Origin: Ctenosaura bakeri
Lineage: Eukaryota > Chordata > Lepidosauria > Squamata > Iguanidae
Reading direction: 5' to 3'
Assembly: GCA_948474755.1 (NCBI GenBank)
Contig: CAOLHI010001248.1
Span: forward strand, 62,001 to 126,000
Length of the DNA: 64,000 nt
Under the pieces are notes generated by a model. The model worked only from the letters and a program-made list of their open reading frames with translations. It did no database searches and was not told the origin of the DNA. This document shows, piece by piece, positions 22,346 through 33,440 of this stretch (its first letter is position 1; every line of letters begins with the position of its first letter). The position numbers were made by a program, and so were the translations under genes.

Positions 22346-23321
22346 TGTTGGTGGCAGGACAGGGCTGGGCAGGCTAGGGGCAGGCTCGAGCCGGGACTCG
22401 CCTCAGAAGCCACAGTCAGCAGTCCAGCAACAAACAAAGACAGTCCTTGTGGCAGGCAAATGAAGTAACAAAAGAAAAGGGTTTCCTCACCCCGATAACT
22501 GGTGGTCAGCTGGCTTGGCAGGACTTCTGGACAGGAACTCAGCAGGCAGTGGACACGGCATGGATGGACAACACACGAAGGACCAACGGTTGTTACTCTG
22601 TGCTGAACTCTGCTTCCTCCTGGTCTTAAGTAGGCCCCTGGGCCCAGCGCCGGCCAATCTGGGAGCTGCCGCGCAGCTGGGAGCCTTCAGCCGGGCTCAC
22701 AGCTGAGAGCCATAGGCCAGCTGAGAGCCCTCAGCCTGCAGCCAATGCTCCAGCAGCCGACGGGAGCGGCGGGCAGCCTCCTTGGCCTGCTGCCGCTGCA
22801 GGAACGTGGGAGGGAGGTCGACGGTCTCCTCACGATCAGGACCGCGGGTGGGCGGTGTCCCAGAGTGGAGCCTGGGCCCCGCTCATCCCGGGAGAACGCC
22901 CAATGGGCCTCCCCCGGCGACAGCGGCCTCGTCGTCGTCCTCAGCAGCGTCCGGGAAGCTCCCCTCCACGGTGGCAGCTTTGTTGGCATCTCCTTTGGCG
23001 GCAGCGGCCTCCCGGGTGAGTTCCTCGGTGGTGGCGGTTCTGGTGTGGTCCGAGCAGCTCCCCTCGGCGGCGGAGGCCCCCGCGGCCTCATCCTCGGCGG
23101 CAGCGGTTCCAACGGCCCCGGGGCGGCCGTCCCTCGCGACAGGAGAGTCCGTAGCCTCCTCCGCGGTGGCAGTGGCCTCGTCGGCGTCCGGGCAGCCGTT
23201 CCCAGCGCCGGAGGACTCCTCCATGACTCGCGAGGAGACCGGGGCGTCCTCCGCCTCAGGAGCCGCTTCCGCGGCATCCTCCGAGGCTCCAGAAGGGCTG
23301 GCAAGGCCGGTACCCCCGACA
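22346..23321 (-). mobile_element. GC-rich solo LTR, family C (sense -)
   Basis: Plus-strand start TGTTGGTGG and end CCCCGACA give short inverted ends TGTYGG/CCRACA. Flanks TAGAC (22341-22345) and TCGAC (23322-23326) match at 4 of 5 bases. On the minus strand a CTACTTAAGACC TATA-like box lies near 22637-22626, comparable with the TTTAAG box of 25769-26282. The right two thirds is extremely GC- and CpG-rich, in sharp contrast to the flanks, and so is open in several frames on both strands (up to 225 codons). No frame shows a known domain; they are alanine-, proline- or arginine-rich as expected from base bias. Alternative: a CpG-island exon, judged less likely. Confidence 0.6.
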
Positions 23322-23326
23322 TCGAC

Positions 23327-23692
23327 CTTCAAAAGATCCTCTGTAGGTTTGTGAAGATAATGTCACCTTTGTGTACCTGGCTGCAGAAATGCAGCTGTCA
23401 GTTGTGTGAATACCTGTTGTGACCTCCACTGGCAACTAAATGATCATGGCAGAACAGTCTGGCAGCCAACATATTGGATGAGTGTGTAGAGGAGTCACTA
23501 TGTGAAGGAGGTAATGCAACTACCTTAAAATGACATCACAGATGTAAAAGTAGTTTATTCCTGTTATGTCACCAATAGGATTCCAGCCATAGTCCAAGGA
23601 AAACAGTGCTTCAAAGTTCTGCTCATAGGAGTAATCCTCATTTCAAAATTGTCAGTGGAGTCCTAGGGGTCCAGTTCAGGAGTCTAATCCGA
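23327..23692. other. No recognised feature
   Basis: Short stretch between the GC-rich LTR and a MITE; nothing recognised. Confidence 0.4.
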
Positions 23693-23893
23693 GGGCATTT
23701 GTGCACTACATTGTCTCAGTGCTATTATTCCACTTTCAACATCCTGTGGAATCCTGGGGTTTGCAGTTTAGGGAGGGGGATTTAGAATTCTCAGCCAGAG
23801 AACACTTGGGCCTCAGTGAACTACAAACTCCAGAATTCCACAGGATGTTGAAAGTGGAATAATAGCACTATCCCAATATAGGGCGAAAGGGGC
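23693..23893. mobile_element. MITE family M, copy 1 (201 bp)
   Basis: Long inverted repeat: left arm GTGCTATTATTCCACTTTCA then ACATCCTGTGGAATCCTGGG; right arm CCAGAATTCCACAGGATGTT then GAAAGTGGAATAATAGCAC. Three other copies share this and a middle TTTAGAATTCTCAGCCAGAG. The outermost bases are diverged here and no target duplication is visible. No coding capacity, so it relied on a transposase supplied elsewhere. Confidence 0.8.
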
Positions 23894-24261
23894 TTAAGTA
23901 TTTAAGTATTCTTCCAGTACTAACTAGACTGAGATTTTACATACTGTATGGCAATTCTGTTTGTAGAATTTCTGCTGACTGTGATCTACAAACCAAATAA
24001 ATGGCCTTGGAGAGAGAAGAGAAGACGAAGGTATAGCTCCATCAAGTCTTGTACCCAGCAGCTATTGGAAAGCCCTCCCTCCATCCCAACTGCCATTGTT
24101 GTGGCCTCAGCAGGAGAGAAGAAGACGAATGCACAGCACTCTCCTAAATCAGCCCAGCAGCGGATGAAAAGAGTACAGCAGATGAAAGAGTAGCCAATAT
24201 CTGCTGGACTTAGTTCCCCTTCCCACTGCCATTTCTTTTTCCTTATGTTTCCTTTAGATTG
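23894..24261. other. Unassigned, possibly L2 body
   Basis: Precedes an L2-like tail; contains GAGAAGAAGACGAA twice (near 24020 and 24115) but no clear coding match. Confidence 0.35.
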
Positions 24262-24340
24262 CAAGCCTGTCAAATCAAATAGCTGTAAACCACTCTAGGA
24301 GTCTTTTTTGGCCGAAGGGCAGGGCAAAAAAAATGCTGTC
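24262..24340 (+). mobile_element. L2-like 3' tail
   Basis: TAGCTGTAAACCACTCTAGG followed by AGTC-T8-GGCCGAAGGGCAGGGC and an A-run is the standard end of squamate L2-type LINEs. Only the tail is clear. Confidence 0.5.
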
Positions 24341-25768
24341 TTTTATGTAGGCTAACCGTAGTCCCCCTCTATATTATTTACTGAGGAATTGCATCTGTTT
24401 AAGGTCGTGCTTTTTATTATCTATATGTTGGAACAGTCAAATGTATTCTAATCAATGGGTGATACCAAGCAATTGAAACCGGTATTACACAATGTAAGCA
24501 TCCAACTGTCCATCAATATGACCAAGAGAGAAAACCAGAGTTGAGAGTTTCAAGGTCACCTAAGTCAACCTTCACCTCCATCCAGTACTCAATGAAGTCC
24601 TCTTTATTCCTACTGTACCTCATCCTCACAAAATATTAGTACAGGCATAGAACTAGCCACAAAATGGCAGCAAGGTTTTTTAGGGGGAGGCTGGCAATTA
24701 CTAACATAATGCTACATGAGTATAAATAAGCCATTTCTCGTCCTTTAAATTTCAAAACTGGTACAGAATATCCACAAAGATTTTTTCCTACTGCCAGGTT
24801 TCTGATCACTCAGCTGAACTGTTCTCTAACTTATAGACTACTCTCCCTGTAACATTTTAGAGGCAGTTGAAGGCCTTCTTATTTTTCTAAACCTTTTTTG
24901 GACTATAATTGTTTTGGTCTTGTTTTAAAATTAGCTGCTAATTGCTTTATGGTGTCTTTAGTAGCAGAAAGAATTTTTAACACTGCATTTTTATGGCTTC
25001 TTTTCTTTAGTTATGGTATTTTTTAATATGTATTTAGCATTTTATTTTCTTTGTCTTCCCTGGTAAGTTGACCAAGGAATATTCTTTCATGGCCAGTTAC
25101 ATAAATGTAAGAAATCATAAATACAAGGGAAAAACATAGCTTCTTTTCAATAAGAATAGGCAGGTTTCCTGACTTGAATGTATCATAGACACTCTGCAGG
25201 AGAAGAGAAAAAATAAGCATGAAAAAGCAATATTCTTCTCTTCACACTTCTCATGTCTGTGAAAAGGGCAGGACATTTTCTTTGTAAATCTGGGTGTTCT
25301 GTCCTCATTTCAGGAAAATATGCAATGGTTCACTGAGGATACAAACATTTCATCCTCCTCACAGTACACCTAGAAACATGGGGGGAAAAAGTGAATTCCT
25401 CTTTCTATGCTTTTCACAGAATACCTCAAGTTGTCCTCCAAAAGAAGATTCTGACACATGGAAGACAAGCTTGAAGACAAGCTTTCCTGTACTCAATAAG
25501 GACAGTTTGAATTATTAGAAAAACAAGATATGTTCAGTTTGAGAGTACAATAACAAGATCGGAGAGCTATAAATGAAGGCACCTCTAGAACAAATCTATT
25601 ATGGAGTCAAAAGTTGGCATTCAAACACCTGTCAACCAAAGCTATCATTTTGCAGTAAGGGGATAAGAATATTAACCTATCTACCTCACACACATTGTTG
25701 TAAAGAATACAAGTACTTGATTACAAGTGATAATACATTTATGTACTCAGCGTGATAGATGATGATGC
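24341..25768. other. Mostly unassigned, possible L2 remnant
   Basis: About 24800-24990 looks like the 3' part of an L2 (CAGTTGAAGGCCTTCTTATTTTT and a T-rich linker) without its tail. Nothing else recognised. Confidence 0.35.
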
Positions 25769-26282
25769 TGTGATTAAGGAGCAACTGATTGTGCAGGGGG
25801 CTGAGCTGGTGACTGAGCAAGTCAACCTGCAAACACCCCCTGCACTGGAAGGTCAAACAGAGACTGAGTTGCCCCAGCCAGTTCATGACGGAGAGGGAAC
25901 CAGCAGTGATGCAGAGGAGTTGCAGCCAGCTGTGCCCATCAGCCCTCAAACGTGCAGAAGGCTGAAACAGGTTGAGGAGAGGGAGGCTGCTTGGACTAGG
26001 CTGAGGAAACAATAACAAGCAGCACCTGCTCACAGGAGCTATTTAAGTCTGCCAGCGTGGGTGCTCCTTGCTCGCAGCAACTTATTAGCAAGCCCTCACA
26101 ACTTTTACATCTCCTGCTCCCTGAACCCCTGGACAAGTTTGCTGCCTCCTGAACCTTTGGACTAGACCCTGACCTGGCTCAGCTTGTGTTTTCCTGGTGT
26201 TGGGTATATTTGGACTACGCAAGTGTTCCTGGCCTCTCTCCTCCCTTGCTGGCTGTGGCCCAGCAGGTAGAAATTCCTGACA
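25769..26282 (+). mobile_element. Probable solo LTR related to family B (sense +)
   Basis: Organisation matches 9035-9554 in reverse: an acidic Glu/Gln-rich open frame (to about 26012), then CACCTGCTCACAGGAGC with CTATTTAAG near 26039-26047 as TATA-like box, then a C/T-rich R-U5 part ending TTCCTGACA. Length of about 514 bp compares with 520. The left end (TGTGATTAAGG) is tentative and no target duplication is seen, so the 5' end may be truncated. Confidence 0.55.
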
Positions 26283-26665
26283 TTGAGAACACTTTTATAG
26301 TCCTATAGAAATACTAAGTATTGTTCATCTCAGAAGAACATTTGCTAGATTGCATTTGATGTATAAGGAATAAGACAATTATAAAGTCCAGTAACTGAAT
26401 GTGATTAATACACACAATTGCCATTGATAGATACTCTTTATGAATGACTCCAGTATATTTAGAAAAAAATTGATGTGCAATTGTAGCAGTTAACTAAATT
26501 TTTAAAAAGATCTTATATAATTGTTTAAACAGGTCAATTGTAATCTAAGCAAATCACAGCACATCTTTTTAATTGTAACCAAGTTGAGAACATCAGTTTT
26601 TTGGGGGAATGCTGAATATATAGGAATAAATGCTTCACAACTCATCCATTCCTGTCTTCTTCCAG
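26283..26665. other. Possible intron sequence
   Basis: AT-rich; ends with a pyrimidine tract and AG (CCTGTCTTCTTCCAG, 26651-26665) that would make a good splice acceptor. Confidence 0.35.
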
Positions 26666-26962
26666 ACATCTTTAAAGATACCAGAGTAGCTTGAAGCCCT
26701 CTTTATCCATAAAATAAACTGAAGCTCAGTAGAAGCACTACAGAAGATCTCTGATGATACATCCAGTCAATGGGCTGTTCACTGAGTCAAGAAACATCAC
26801 CCGGGGTTATTCATTCCCTAAATCTCAATCATGTCTTCAAGCCTTCATGGAGATAGGAAACAAATGATTTCCCCCAACAACAAGAAAATAGACTTGCTGT
26901 GTCAGGAGCTCAACAGAAACCACTGCTTCATTTTACGGACAACCCAAGATTGCTGTCAGAAG
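26666..26962 (+). CDS. Candidate 5' UTR plus first coding exon of an unknown gene
   Basis: A strong acceptor-like pyrimidine tract ends at 26665 and a donor-like AAG|GTAATT lies at 26960-26968, giving a 297-bp exon. Inside, an ATG at 26831 with A at -3 opens a frame that runs 44 codons to the donor with no stop and ends in phase 0. The peptide starts MSSSLHGDRKQM and ends FILRTTQDCCQK. Another ATG at 26770 opens a 28-codon upstream frame (MGCSLSQETS...) that overlaps it out of frame and stops at 26854-26856. I do not recognise either. No repeat family overlaps the segment. It could be chance: strength rests only on signal placement. Confidence 0.27.
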
Positions 26963-27479
26963 GTAATTAGTGTTGGTCAATGTTGTTTGTAGCCATCTGT
27001 CAGCATTTGTCTGAGAACCCGTTCTACATATAACTAATAATTGTGAAAGAAACTTCTCTTTTTTAACACAATTTGTAAGCTGTTACACAAGGAACATTTG
27101 TCCACTAAGATGTTATAGTGTCTAAAGAGATGGTTTGAGCTACATTTTCTGGCCAATTGTGTGTTCTCTTTTCTGAATGCACAGTTGGGGCACAGAAAAA
27201 AGAGCTATGTTGGACTAGAACAAGGTTGTTTTGTTGTTATTGTTTTTGACAGAACCATAGGAAATTCACTCCAGTTAGACAATGGTAGACTGTGAGAACA
27301 ACAGTCTAAGACAGAAGTAATAATCACGTACCCCTTCAAATGCTATTGAACTTCATCTCCCAGAATTCCTCACCAATGATCATGCTATGTATGAGTGTTT
27401 GAACCCTCAGTCCAACAATATCTGTGGAACAGCACAATTGTAACTTTGGCAGGGAAGCAAAATGAGGGCATGGCCTTCT
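26963..27479. other. Unassigned
   Basis: Sequence near 27345-27420 (CTTCATCTCCCAGAATTCCT) resembles a common amniote DNA-transposon fragment containing an ACTCCCAGAATTCC motif, but is too short to classify. Confidence 0.35.
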
Positions 27480-28010
27480 AAAAGAATAATAAGAATAAGA
27501 ATGATGATGATTTGTTACGTACCTCTCCCCAAGGCTCAAGATGGGGGTACAACAGAGATACACTTAAAGACAAATTATAATTAAAAGGCACTAGAACACA
27601 AAACCACTTAAAATACAAACATACCATAATTAAAATATATCATAATTCAAAGCACAGTCAAAAGTATAATTAAAAATAGACTAGGTAGGCTTGGCTGGTT
27701 TAAGTAACTGGCCTCCAGGACCTGAGTGCATAGGGCAGATTGTATGGGAGGAAGTGATCCTGCAGGTAACTTGGACCTAAACCATGTAGGTCTTTAAAGG
27801 TAATAACCAACACTTTGTACTTTGCCTGGAAACTGATCGGCAGCCAGTGGAGTGATTTTTATTTCAGTGTGATATGGTCACTCCTCGCTGTACCTACAGT
27901 CAATCTGGTTGCCATATTTTGGACCAGCTGGAGTTTCCAAACTTGGTACAAAGGTAGCCCAATATACAGCACATTGTAGAAGTCCAACCTTGAGATTACC
28001 AGTCTTGAGG
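27480..28010 (-). pseudogene. L2 LINE 3' end with ORF2 fragment, minus strand
   Basis: Minus-strand translation from 28010 gives L2 ORF2 blocks: LVISRLDFYNVLYIGLPL, WKLQLVQN, SLHWLPISFQ, KYKVLVITFK and LGPSYL, with stops between. The same blocks occur in 6113-6640. The 3' end is at 27560-27480 with CTTGGGGAGAGGTACGTAAC and then ATC/ATTCTT repeats. Dead and diverged copy. Confidence 0.82.
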
Positions 28011-29439
28011 TTCTGTCCTCCAAATTTTCCTTCAGTCCTTAAATTTCTAGTACTGCAGAGTACTAAAACAAAATAGTTCATACTTACACTCTTACTTTGC
28101 TATGTTCACATTCTGTTTGTAATTTTGCCCCTTTCTTTGGATGCCTAAACTAATTTCCTCAATGCTCAAATGAAATTTCAAGTTACCTTCAGCTCATCTC
28201 ACATCCTTGCTTACCCATGCATCCTATTCTTCTCTCTCCATAGGATTCCTCAGCGTACATTCCCTTTCATAGTTTTGTGCCTGCTCTAGAAGGAACCCAG
28301 TGCCTCATTTTGCACCTTGGCTTTTCCCCCCCTTAGTTTTCTATGAGATTTTGTTCCATTCCTCTCCAGGAAAACAACAGTCAAAGATCATTTCAAAATG
28401 TAAAAGAAATAAATGTAAAAGCAGGGTGTTTTTTTAAAAAAAAACAAAGTAGAAAAAAATTAGAACCTTTTTGAAGTAAAAGCTCGTTTCAAAGCGACCT
28501 ATTTAAAATGCCAAAGACCTACCTGAATCCAGAGGCAGAAAGTCAACAGGGGAATGGTGCAGTGTACAACCCTGTGATTGGGAATACTTTCTTTCTTCAA
28601 CTTCCTGAACCTTCAAACTTCTGAATCTTTCTCCCAAATACCATGGCCTGGCCCATGCTCTGATCTGAGTTCCAATCCTTCCATCAATCCAAAAATTACA
28701 CAGTGGAGTTTTCTACTCCGTATAAGGTACAGGAGATAAAAAAACAGCACTGAACATATTTTCCATTGCTACAGGGTACAACCAGGTATTGTAACGTCTC
28801 TCTCACACACACACACACCTCTGCAATATCAAATATTTCCATAAAGAATACAAAATCAGGCCCTACAAACAATACCAACAGCAGCATGGTAGCCACTTCA
28901 TGTTTTTTCCTGCCCTGGTCCAATCCATCAGAAAAGCTAAGCCACACAAGAGATATCCATACTAATTTCTAATTCCTATGACTTTGATTAGACTTTGATG
29001 TGACAAAAATGCACCAAGCAGAGATGTAAAATTTCTGGAAATATTGAAGCCATAGGGCAAAATAGTTCTCTCCCATTTTTCCTAATGAAAAATGGAAATG
29101 TTCATGAAATGTGTGTGTGTGGAGGGGGAGACATTAGTATCCTTTACATTTAGTTTGTTGCTTGAGGAACACAAAATGTCTTATGCTTAATTTTGTTTTG
29201 CATAGAATTTTCAAATATTAAAAATACACTTTATTCAGACTACAATAATTATAAATGGAATGTACTTCTTTAAATTTTCAAAAAAAAATTGATACAAGTA
29301 GACATACAAGGTCCTGAACTATAAGAAACACCTAAAATGTAGACAACCTCTTTGTTTTTGCAAATTTATGAGGAGCAGGCCAAATAAATAAATAAATAAA
29401 ATATTTAAAGAATCAGGATTAGAAAATAATTTTTTTTAA
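28011..29439. other. No recognised feature
   Basis: AT-rich with an (AC)n run at 28803-28818 and an AAAT-type run at 29383-29401. No family recognised. Confidence 0.4.
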
Positions 29440-29740
29440 AAAAAAATCTCATCTTTCGCACAGAAAAGAGAATTTTAAGTAGGGAACTGCCACTGAAGAG
29501 AGGAAATGAAAGATGTTTCCTGAATAAAAAAGATTGTAGATGTGGACCACTATGCAAAATTTGCATTTTTTTTCAGTAATCTGAATTTTCTGCATGGAAA
29601 ATAATAATTTTGCAGGCGATATCTCCCATAGGAAAAAAAAAAGAAAACATATTGCTGAAAAAAATGCAGATTTTGCAAAGAGCAGGCTCCCAACTACAAC
29701 ATTTTGCACAGAAGATAGCTTCTTCTTCTCAAAAAATAAT
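29440..29740. repeat. TGCA-rich repeat, copy 1, left part
   Basis: Dense in words such as TTTTGCACAG, TGCAGATTTTGCA, ATTTTCTGCAT and GCAAAATTTGCATTTT. The same vocabulary marks 33080-33440, 36480-36830, 41604-42070, 43840-44255 and 55860-56180. It resumes after the MITE, near 30015-30080. Family not recognised. Confidence 0.5.
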
Positions 29741-29942
29741 GGCCATTTCTGCATTACATTATTATAGTGCTATTATTCCACTTTCAACACCCTATGGAAT
29801 GCTGGAGTTTGCAGTTTGGGGATGGGCATTTAGAATTCTCAGCCAGAGAGCTCTTTGGCCTCAGTAAACTACAAAACCCAGAATTCCACAGGATGTTGAA
29901 AGTGGAATAATAGCACTATAACAGTGTAGTGCAGAAATGGTT
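29741..29942. mobile_element. MITE family M, copy 2
   Basis: GGCCATTTCTGC at the left end and GCAGAAATGG at the right, with the family inverted repeat (GTGCTATTATTCCACTTTCA and its complement) inside. It sits within the TGCA-rich repeat. The last bases appear mutated and the target duplication is unclear. Confidence 0.85.
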
Positions 29943-30120
29943 GTTATTTCCTGTGTGTTTCCTGTATGTACATACATATGTATATGTGTGTGTCTGTGTG
30001 TGTGTGTGTGTATGTACAAGAATACCATATGCAAAGTTTGCACAGAATAAGTCCTAATATGAAAACTTTCCTGCAGAAGGAATAAAATTATTAGAATTAT
30101 TCATTCTTTCCTTTGAGAAT
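29943..30120. repeat. TGCA-rich repeat, right part, with (TG)n
   Basis: A TGTGTG microsatellite (about 29980-30012) is followed by ATGCAAAGTTTGCACAGAAT and CTGCAGAAGGAAT, vocabulary of the TGCA-rich repeat. Confidence 0.45.
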
Positions 30121-30538
30121 AAAATTAGCAGAGAATTATATTTCTACTCTGTAATTGCTTCCATGACATTCTGAAGTAAATTTGGAAGTTAGTGTAATGA
30201 CTTTATTTTCCAATGGTAACCTATAGTTGTAATCTATGACTTTATTTTCCAATGGTAATCTATAAGGGAAAAATAATAATAGAGATATGTTTAAGGATTT
30301 TCTATAGAGCTCAAAAAAGTGTTATTTTATCCTGGCTTAGTCAATATGATTCAGCTATAAAGAAATAAAGCACAAGGATTTCACACAGGGACACTTTTTA
30401 TTGAGCTGTATGTCAGGACATTCAGAAAAAATTTATGTAAAAATCCTGTTGGAGGACATATATCCAAAAATACCCCTATTCATTGCCAAATTCTGTCATT
30501 GGCTATTAAGCTCAGAAAGAAAGAAGTATCAAAACTAT
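30121..30538. other. No recognised feature; short direct duplication
   Basis: The phrase TGACTTTATTTTCCAATGGT plus AA(T/C)CTATA occurs twice, near 30198 and 30237, a local tandem duplication of about 39 bp. Otherwise AT-rich. Confidence 0.5.
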
Positions 30539-31005
30539 GGCCATTTCTGTGCCGGACTAGTAAAACGGTGCAGAGCAACCTCCGACGGAGGTCTTCTGCA
30601 TCGTAGAGTGGACTGGGGAGGACTACTTCTTGTAGTTTTGTACCTCAGTCCAGTTCAGAGCGACTGGAACTGGTCGCACAGCATGCTTTTTAAAAACCTC
30701 TTTTTAGAGGTTTTTAAAAAACACGGAGCGCGTGACTCCGTGTCGCTCCGTCCCTGCACTCCAGAGCAGATTTGCAGGCACACGCAAGTGCGTGCCTGCA
30801 GATCTTCCAGGGGTGGGCTTTTGGCTGGCGAGCTTCTCCAGTTGGTGGAGAGGCTCCACCAACTGGAAGCCACCATTTTGGACGCCAGAGCAGCACGGAG
30901 CGATGAGTTCGCACTGCTCCTCATCCTGACGGATTCACCTGGACGCTCAGGAAAACCGGTGAGTCCCGTTTTCACGCGGCTCCTTCCCCACGTCTGGAAA
31001 GGGCC
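30539..31005. mobile_element. Multi-hairpin foldback element (467 bp)
   Basis: Ends GGCCATTTC and GGAAAGGGCC, flanked by TAT on both sides (30536-30538, 31006-31008). Between them lies a chain of hairpins: AAAACCTC/GAGGTTTT near 30691-30717, ACACGGAG/CTCCGTGT at 30721-30743, TGCAGGCACACGCA/TGCGTGCCTGCA at 30773-30800, and CCAGTTGGTGGA/TCCACCAACTGG at 30838-30866 (perfect 12-bp stem). Others lie near 30570-30600 and 30895-30925. It is GC-rich in AT-rich flanks. The 207-codon plus frame and 106-codon minus frame across it follow from base bias. End and duplication resemble MITE family M, so the same transposase may have moved both. Confidence 0.7.
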
Positions 31006-31008
31006 TAT

Positions 31009-32139
31009 GTCGAGATACTGGTAATATACCCTAAAAGCAATCCAATCTTATTTTAAGGAGATGGACTTAATGAACACCTATCTATATTTTACCTAATAAT
31101 TCATATTGTTTATCATTTTAATTTATTGTATGCATTTTTATCCTATTTTTAGTAGTTGTACCTTTTGTAAACCTAATATTGTACAATTTGGATGGTTCTC
31201 TAGGTTCATTATGTTGGGTCTACAGACCATAAGATAAAGTTTGCATTGTAGAGTAACAAACAACACAAAATGTAGTCTTTCACCCCAGGATTATTCATGT
31301 CTGCTTGTTAGGTGAGATGGATCCTACCATACATGCAACCATGGTAAAATGATCCATCTGTATGGGCTCATACTTACACATGGAAAGGCTGTTCCTGGTG
31401 AAAAATTTAGATTTTCCCTGGCTTCTTCCCTATGTCTGTTTACTCTGCTTTATTTATTTCATACAGATTTGAAATGCTTTGAAAAACACAACATTTGGAA
31501 GCATTTCTAAAGTCCGCTTGGCTCATGTTTAGGAAAGATTACATTTTTATCTCGTCAAGACCCCGTTTACATTGTCCTATATAAATCTGAAAGGGGAATA
31601 GGAACAGCAACACAAGAGCAAGAAATCACAAGATAGGAACAAATTTGCTCTGGGAACATAAAGCTTCAGTACACAAAGTGAAGAAAATCATATTGAGAAA
31701 GCATATAATGAGGACTAAAGTGACAAGATTCCATGGGCCACTGCAGTCATGATAAGAATGGAAAACTAGCTGGCTAACACACAAAAAGCAACACCATGGG
31801 TTTCCACTTCCATGGAAAGTAAAAGTAATACCCACTCCCATCTCTTTCATTGCTTATTCTACTCAAAAATATTAAGAAAATGCATCTCTCCCAACAAATA
31901 TACTCAGATTTATTTTTATTTTATTCTACCATCCCCAACACAAGGTTAATACATTTTACATATTTCCTTGTTTTATAAGAAATCTTTTCTGTAGCCACTG
32001 TATATACTTTTTGACAGTGGCTGTCTAACACTCTGGTCAGATCTATAGAAGTTCCCCTGAGAGGCAGCTGCTGTCTTTGATGTCAATGGGTCTGTGAATC
32101 CACTATGGGTTTTAGTCTGAATTTTAAAAGTGCTGAACA
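31009..32139. other. No recognised feature
   Basis: AT-rich. A weak L2-like T-rich stretch lies near 31080-31200 with a CCATAAGATAAAG end; not firm. Confidence 0.35.
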
Positions 32140-32600
32140 GTTTTGGAGACAAAAACTCCTTTGCATAGAGGGGGTGGAAGTTTCAGATTCCACCTAGCAA
32201 GGAATGATAGAAAAATTCTCTCTGTTCCATCACCCTCCACATCTGGTGGAAACATGGAAACACAGATGATCTTAGTGGTCTCTCCTAGATTCTGGAACTC
32301 CCCTCCTGGAGAGGTTACACTGGCTCCCAGTCTACCTTGCTATCCTTCAGTAGGCAGGTGAAGACTTTCTTTAAAAAAAAAATAAAAAAATAACTGATTG
32401 CTCATGGGGAAAGGGCCCTTAATAATGTGCTGCGTTGTCTATATTTGTTGTCATACATATAAACTATCTATTGATAGTTTAAATATATATTAACTTTTTA
32501 AGATATCTACTTTTAATTGTTATCCTTTTTAATTTTTGTAGGCAGCCTTGAGTCTCAAGGCTAGGGAAAAGGTTGGATATAAACAAACAACAACAAATAA
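32140..32600 (+). mobile_element. L2 LINE 3' end, plus strand
   Basis: The frame near 32250-32355 ends with FWNSPPGEVTLAPSLPCYPS, the L2 ORF2 C-terminal block (W-N-S-L-P-x-E-V). A T-rich linker follows, then TTGTAGGCAGCCTTGAGTCT, GGTTGGATATAAAC and AACAACAACAAAT repeats, the L2 3' end. The upstream part has frame breaks. Confidence 0.75.
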
Positions 32601-33079
32601 CAAAAAACATAATTGAAACCAGAAATATAGATGAGTACAGATAAAGAATTCTTAACTTGTAGGATAATAAAAACCATGCCTCTGAGCATATACATATTTC
32701 TTTCTCATCTCTAGGGAAATGTACCTTCCCCCTTCCTCCACAAACTGGAAATAAAAAGCAAGACTTAGAAACTGGTGATATATTTTCCACACAGATTATA
32801 GTACCACAGTTTCTGAGTCTTCAGAAATTTGGTACTGACTCCAACTGCAGTGTCAGTTAATTACAACCAAGGGCTACCTTTCTCTAATAACCCACTTCAT
32901 GCTACTTTCATTTTCCTTCATGAAAACAGAGTGTTTCTTTCACAATCCTCTAGAGATTCAATTATTCAATAATTTTCTTCTCAAAGGAAGTATAATTATA
33001 GCAATTTTCTTCCTGCAAAGCAAAAGCCTTATAAAACCATGAAGTTTTCAAAGCCTATTCAAAATTCAGGACATATTCA
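32601..33079. other. No recognised feature
   Basis: AT-rich; short frames only. Confidence 0.4.
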
Positions 33080-33440
33080 GTGCAAGATTTGCACATGTTA
33101 TTTTGCAAAGGGTGCATTATCTAGGCAAGAAACAGCATTTTCAAACAAAAATGTTGTTTTCTGTGCAAATTCAACATATGCAATTTTGTGCAGAATATGT
33201 CCCCAATTGTAGCACTTTCTGTGCAGAAAACAGAATTTTCTACATATAAAATAATATTTCTTGGATGATGATAATGATGATGATTAGCATAAAAAGCACT
33301 TTCTCTGGCAAAAAAAAAAAAGGTGTTTGATGGGCAAAACAACCACACCTGAATTTTGCATAGGATAGACCTAACCTGTGAAAAATTTCATTAGTTCAGC
33401 ACTTCAGGGGTTCTTCACATTCCATAAACATCTTTTTCAA
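33080..33440. repeat. TGCA-rich repeat, copy 2
   Basis: Carries GTGCAAGATTTGCAC, TTTTCTGTGCAAATTC, ATTTTGTGCAGAATATGTCC, TTTCTGTGCAGAAAACAG and, near its end, TTCTTCACATTCC with ATCTTTTTCAACCATTTT. Copies at 41604 and 55860 end with a similar TTTTTCA(A/G)CCA phrase, which argues for a defined 3' end and not mere low complexity. Confidence 0.5.

Noticed and set aside
22745..23422. 225-codon plus frame and 211/149-codon minus frames
   Set aside because: They lie in a GC-rich LTR where stop codons are rare; compositions are Ala/Pro/Arg/Gly biased and frames run past the element end.
30401..31024. 207-codon plus frame
   Set aside because: Runs through the hairpins of the foldback element; open through GC bias, not coding.
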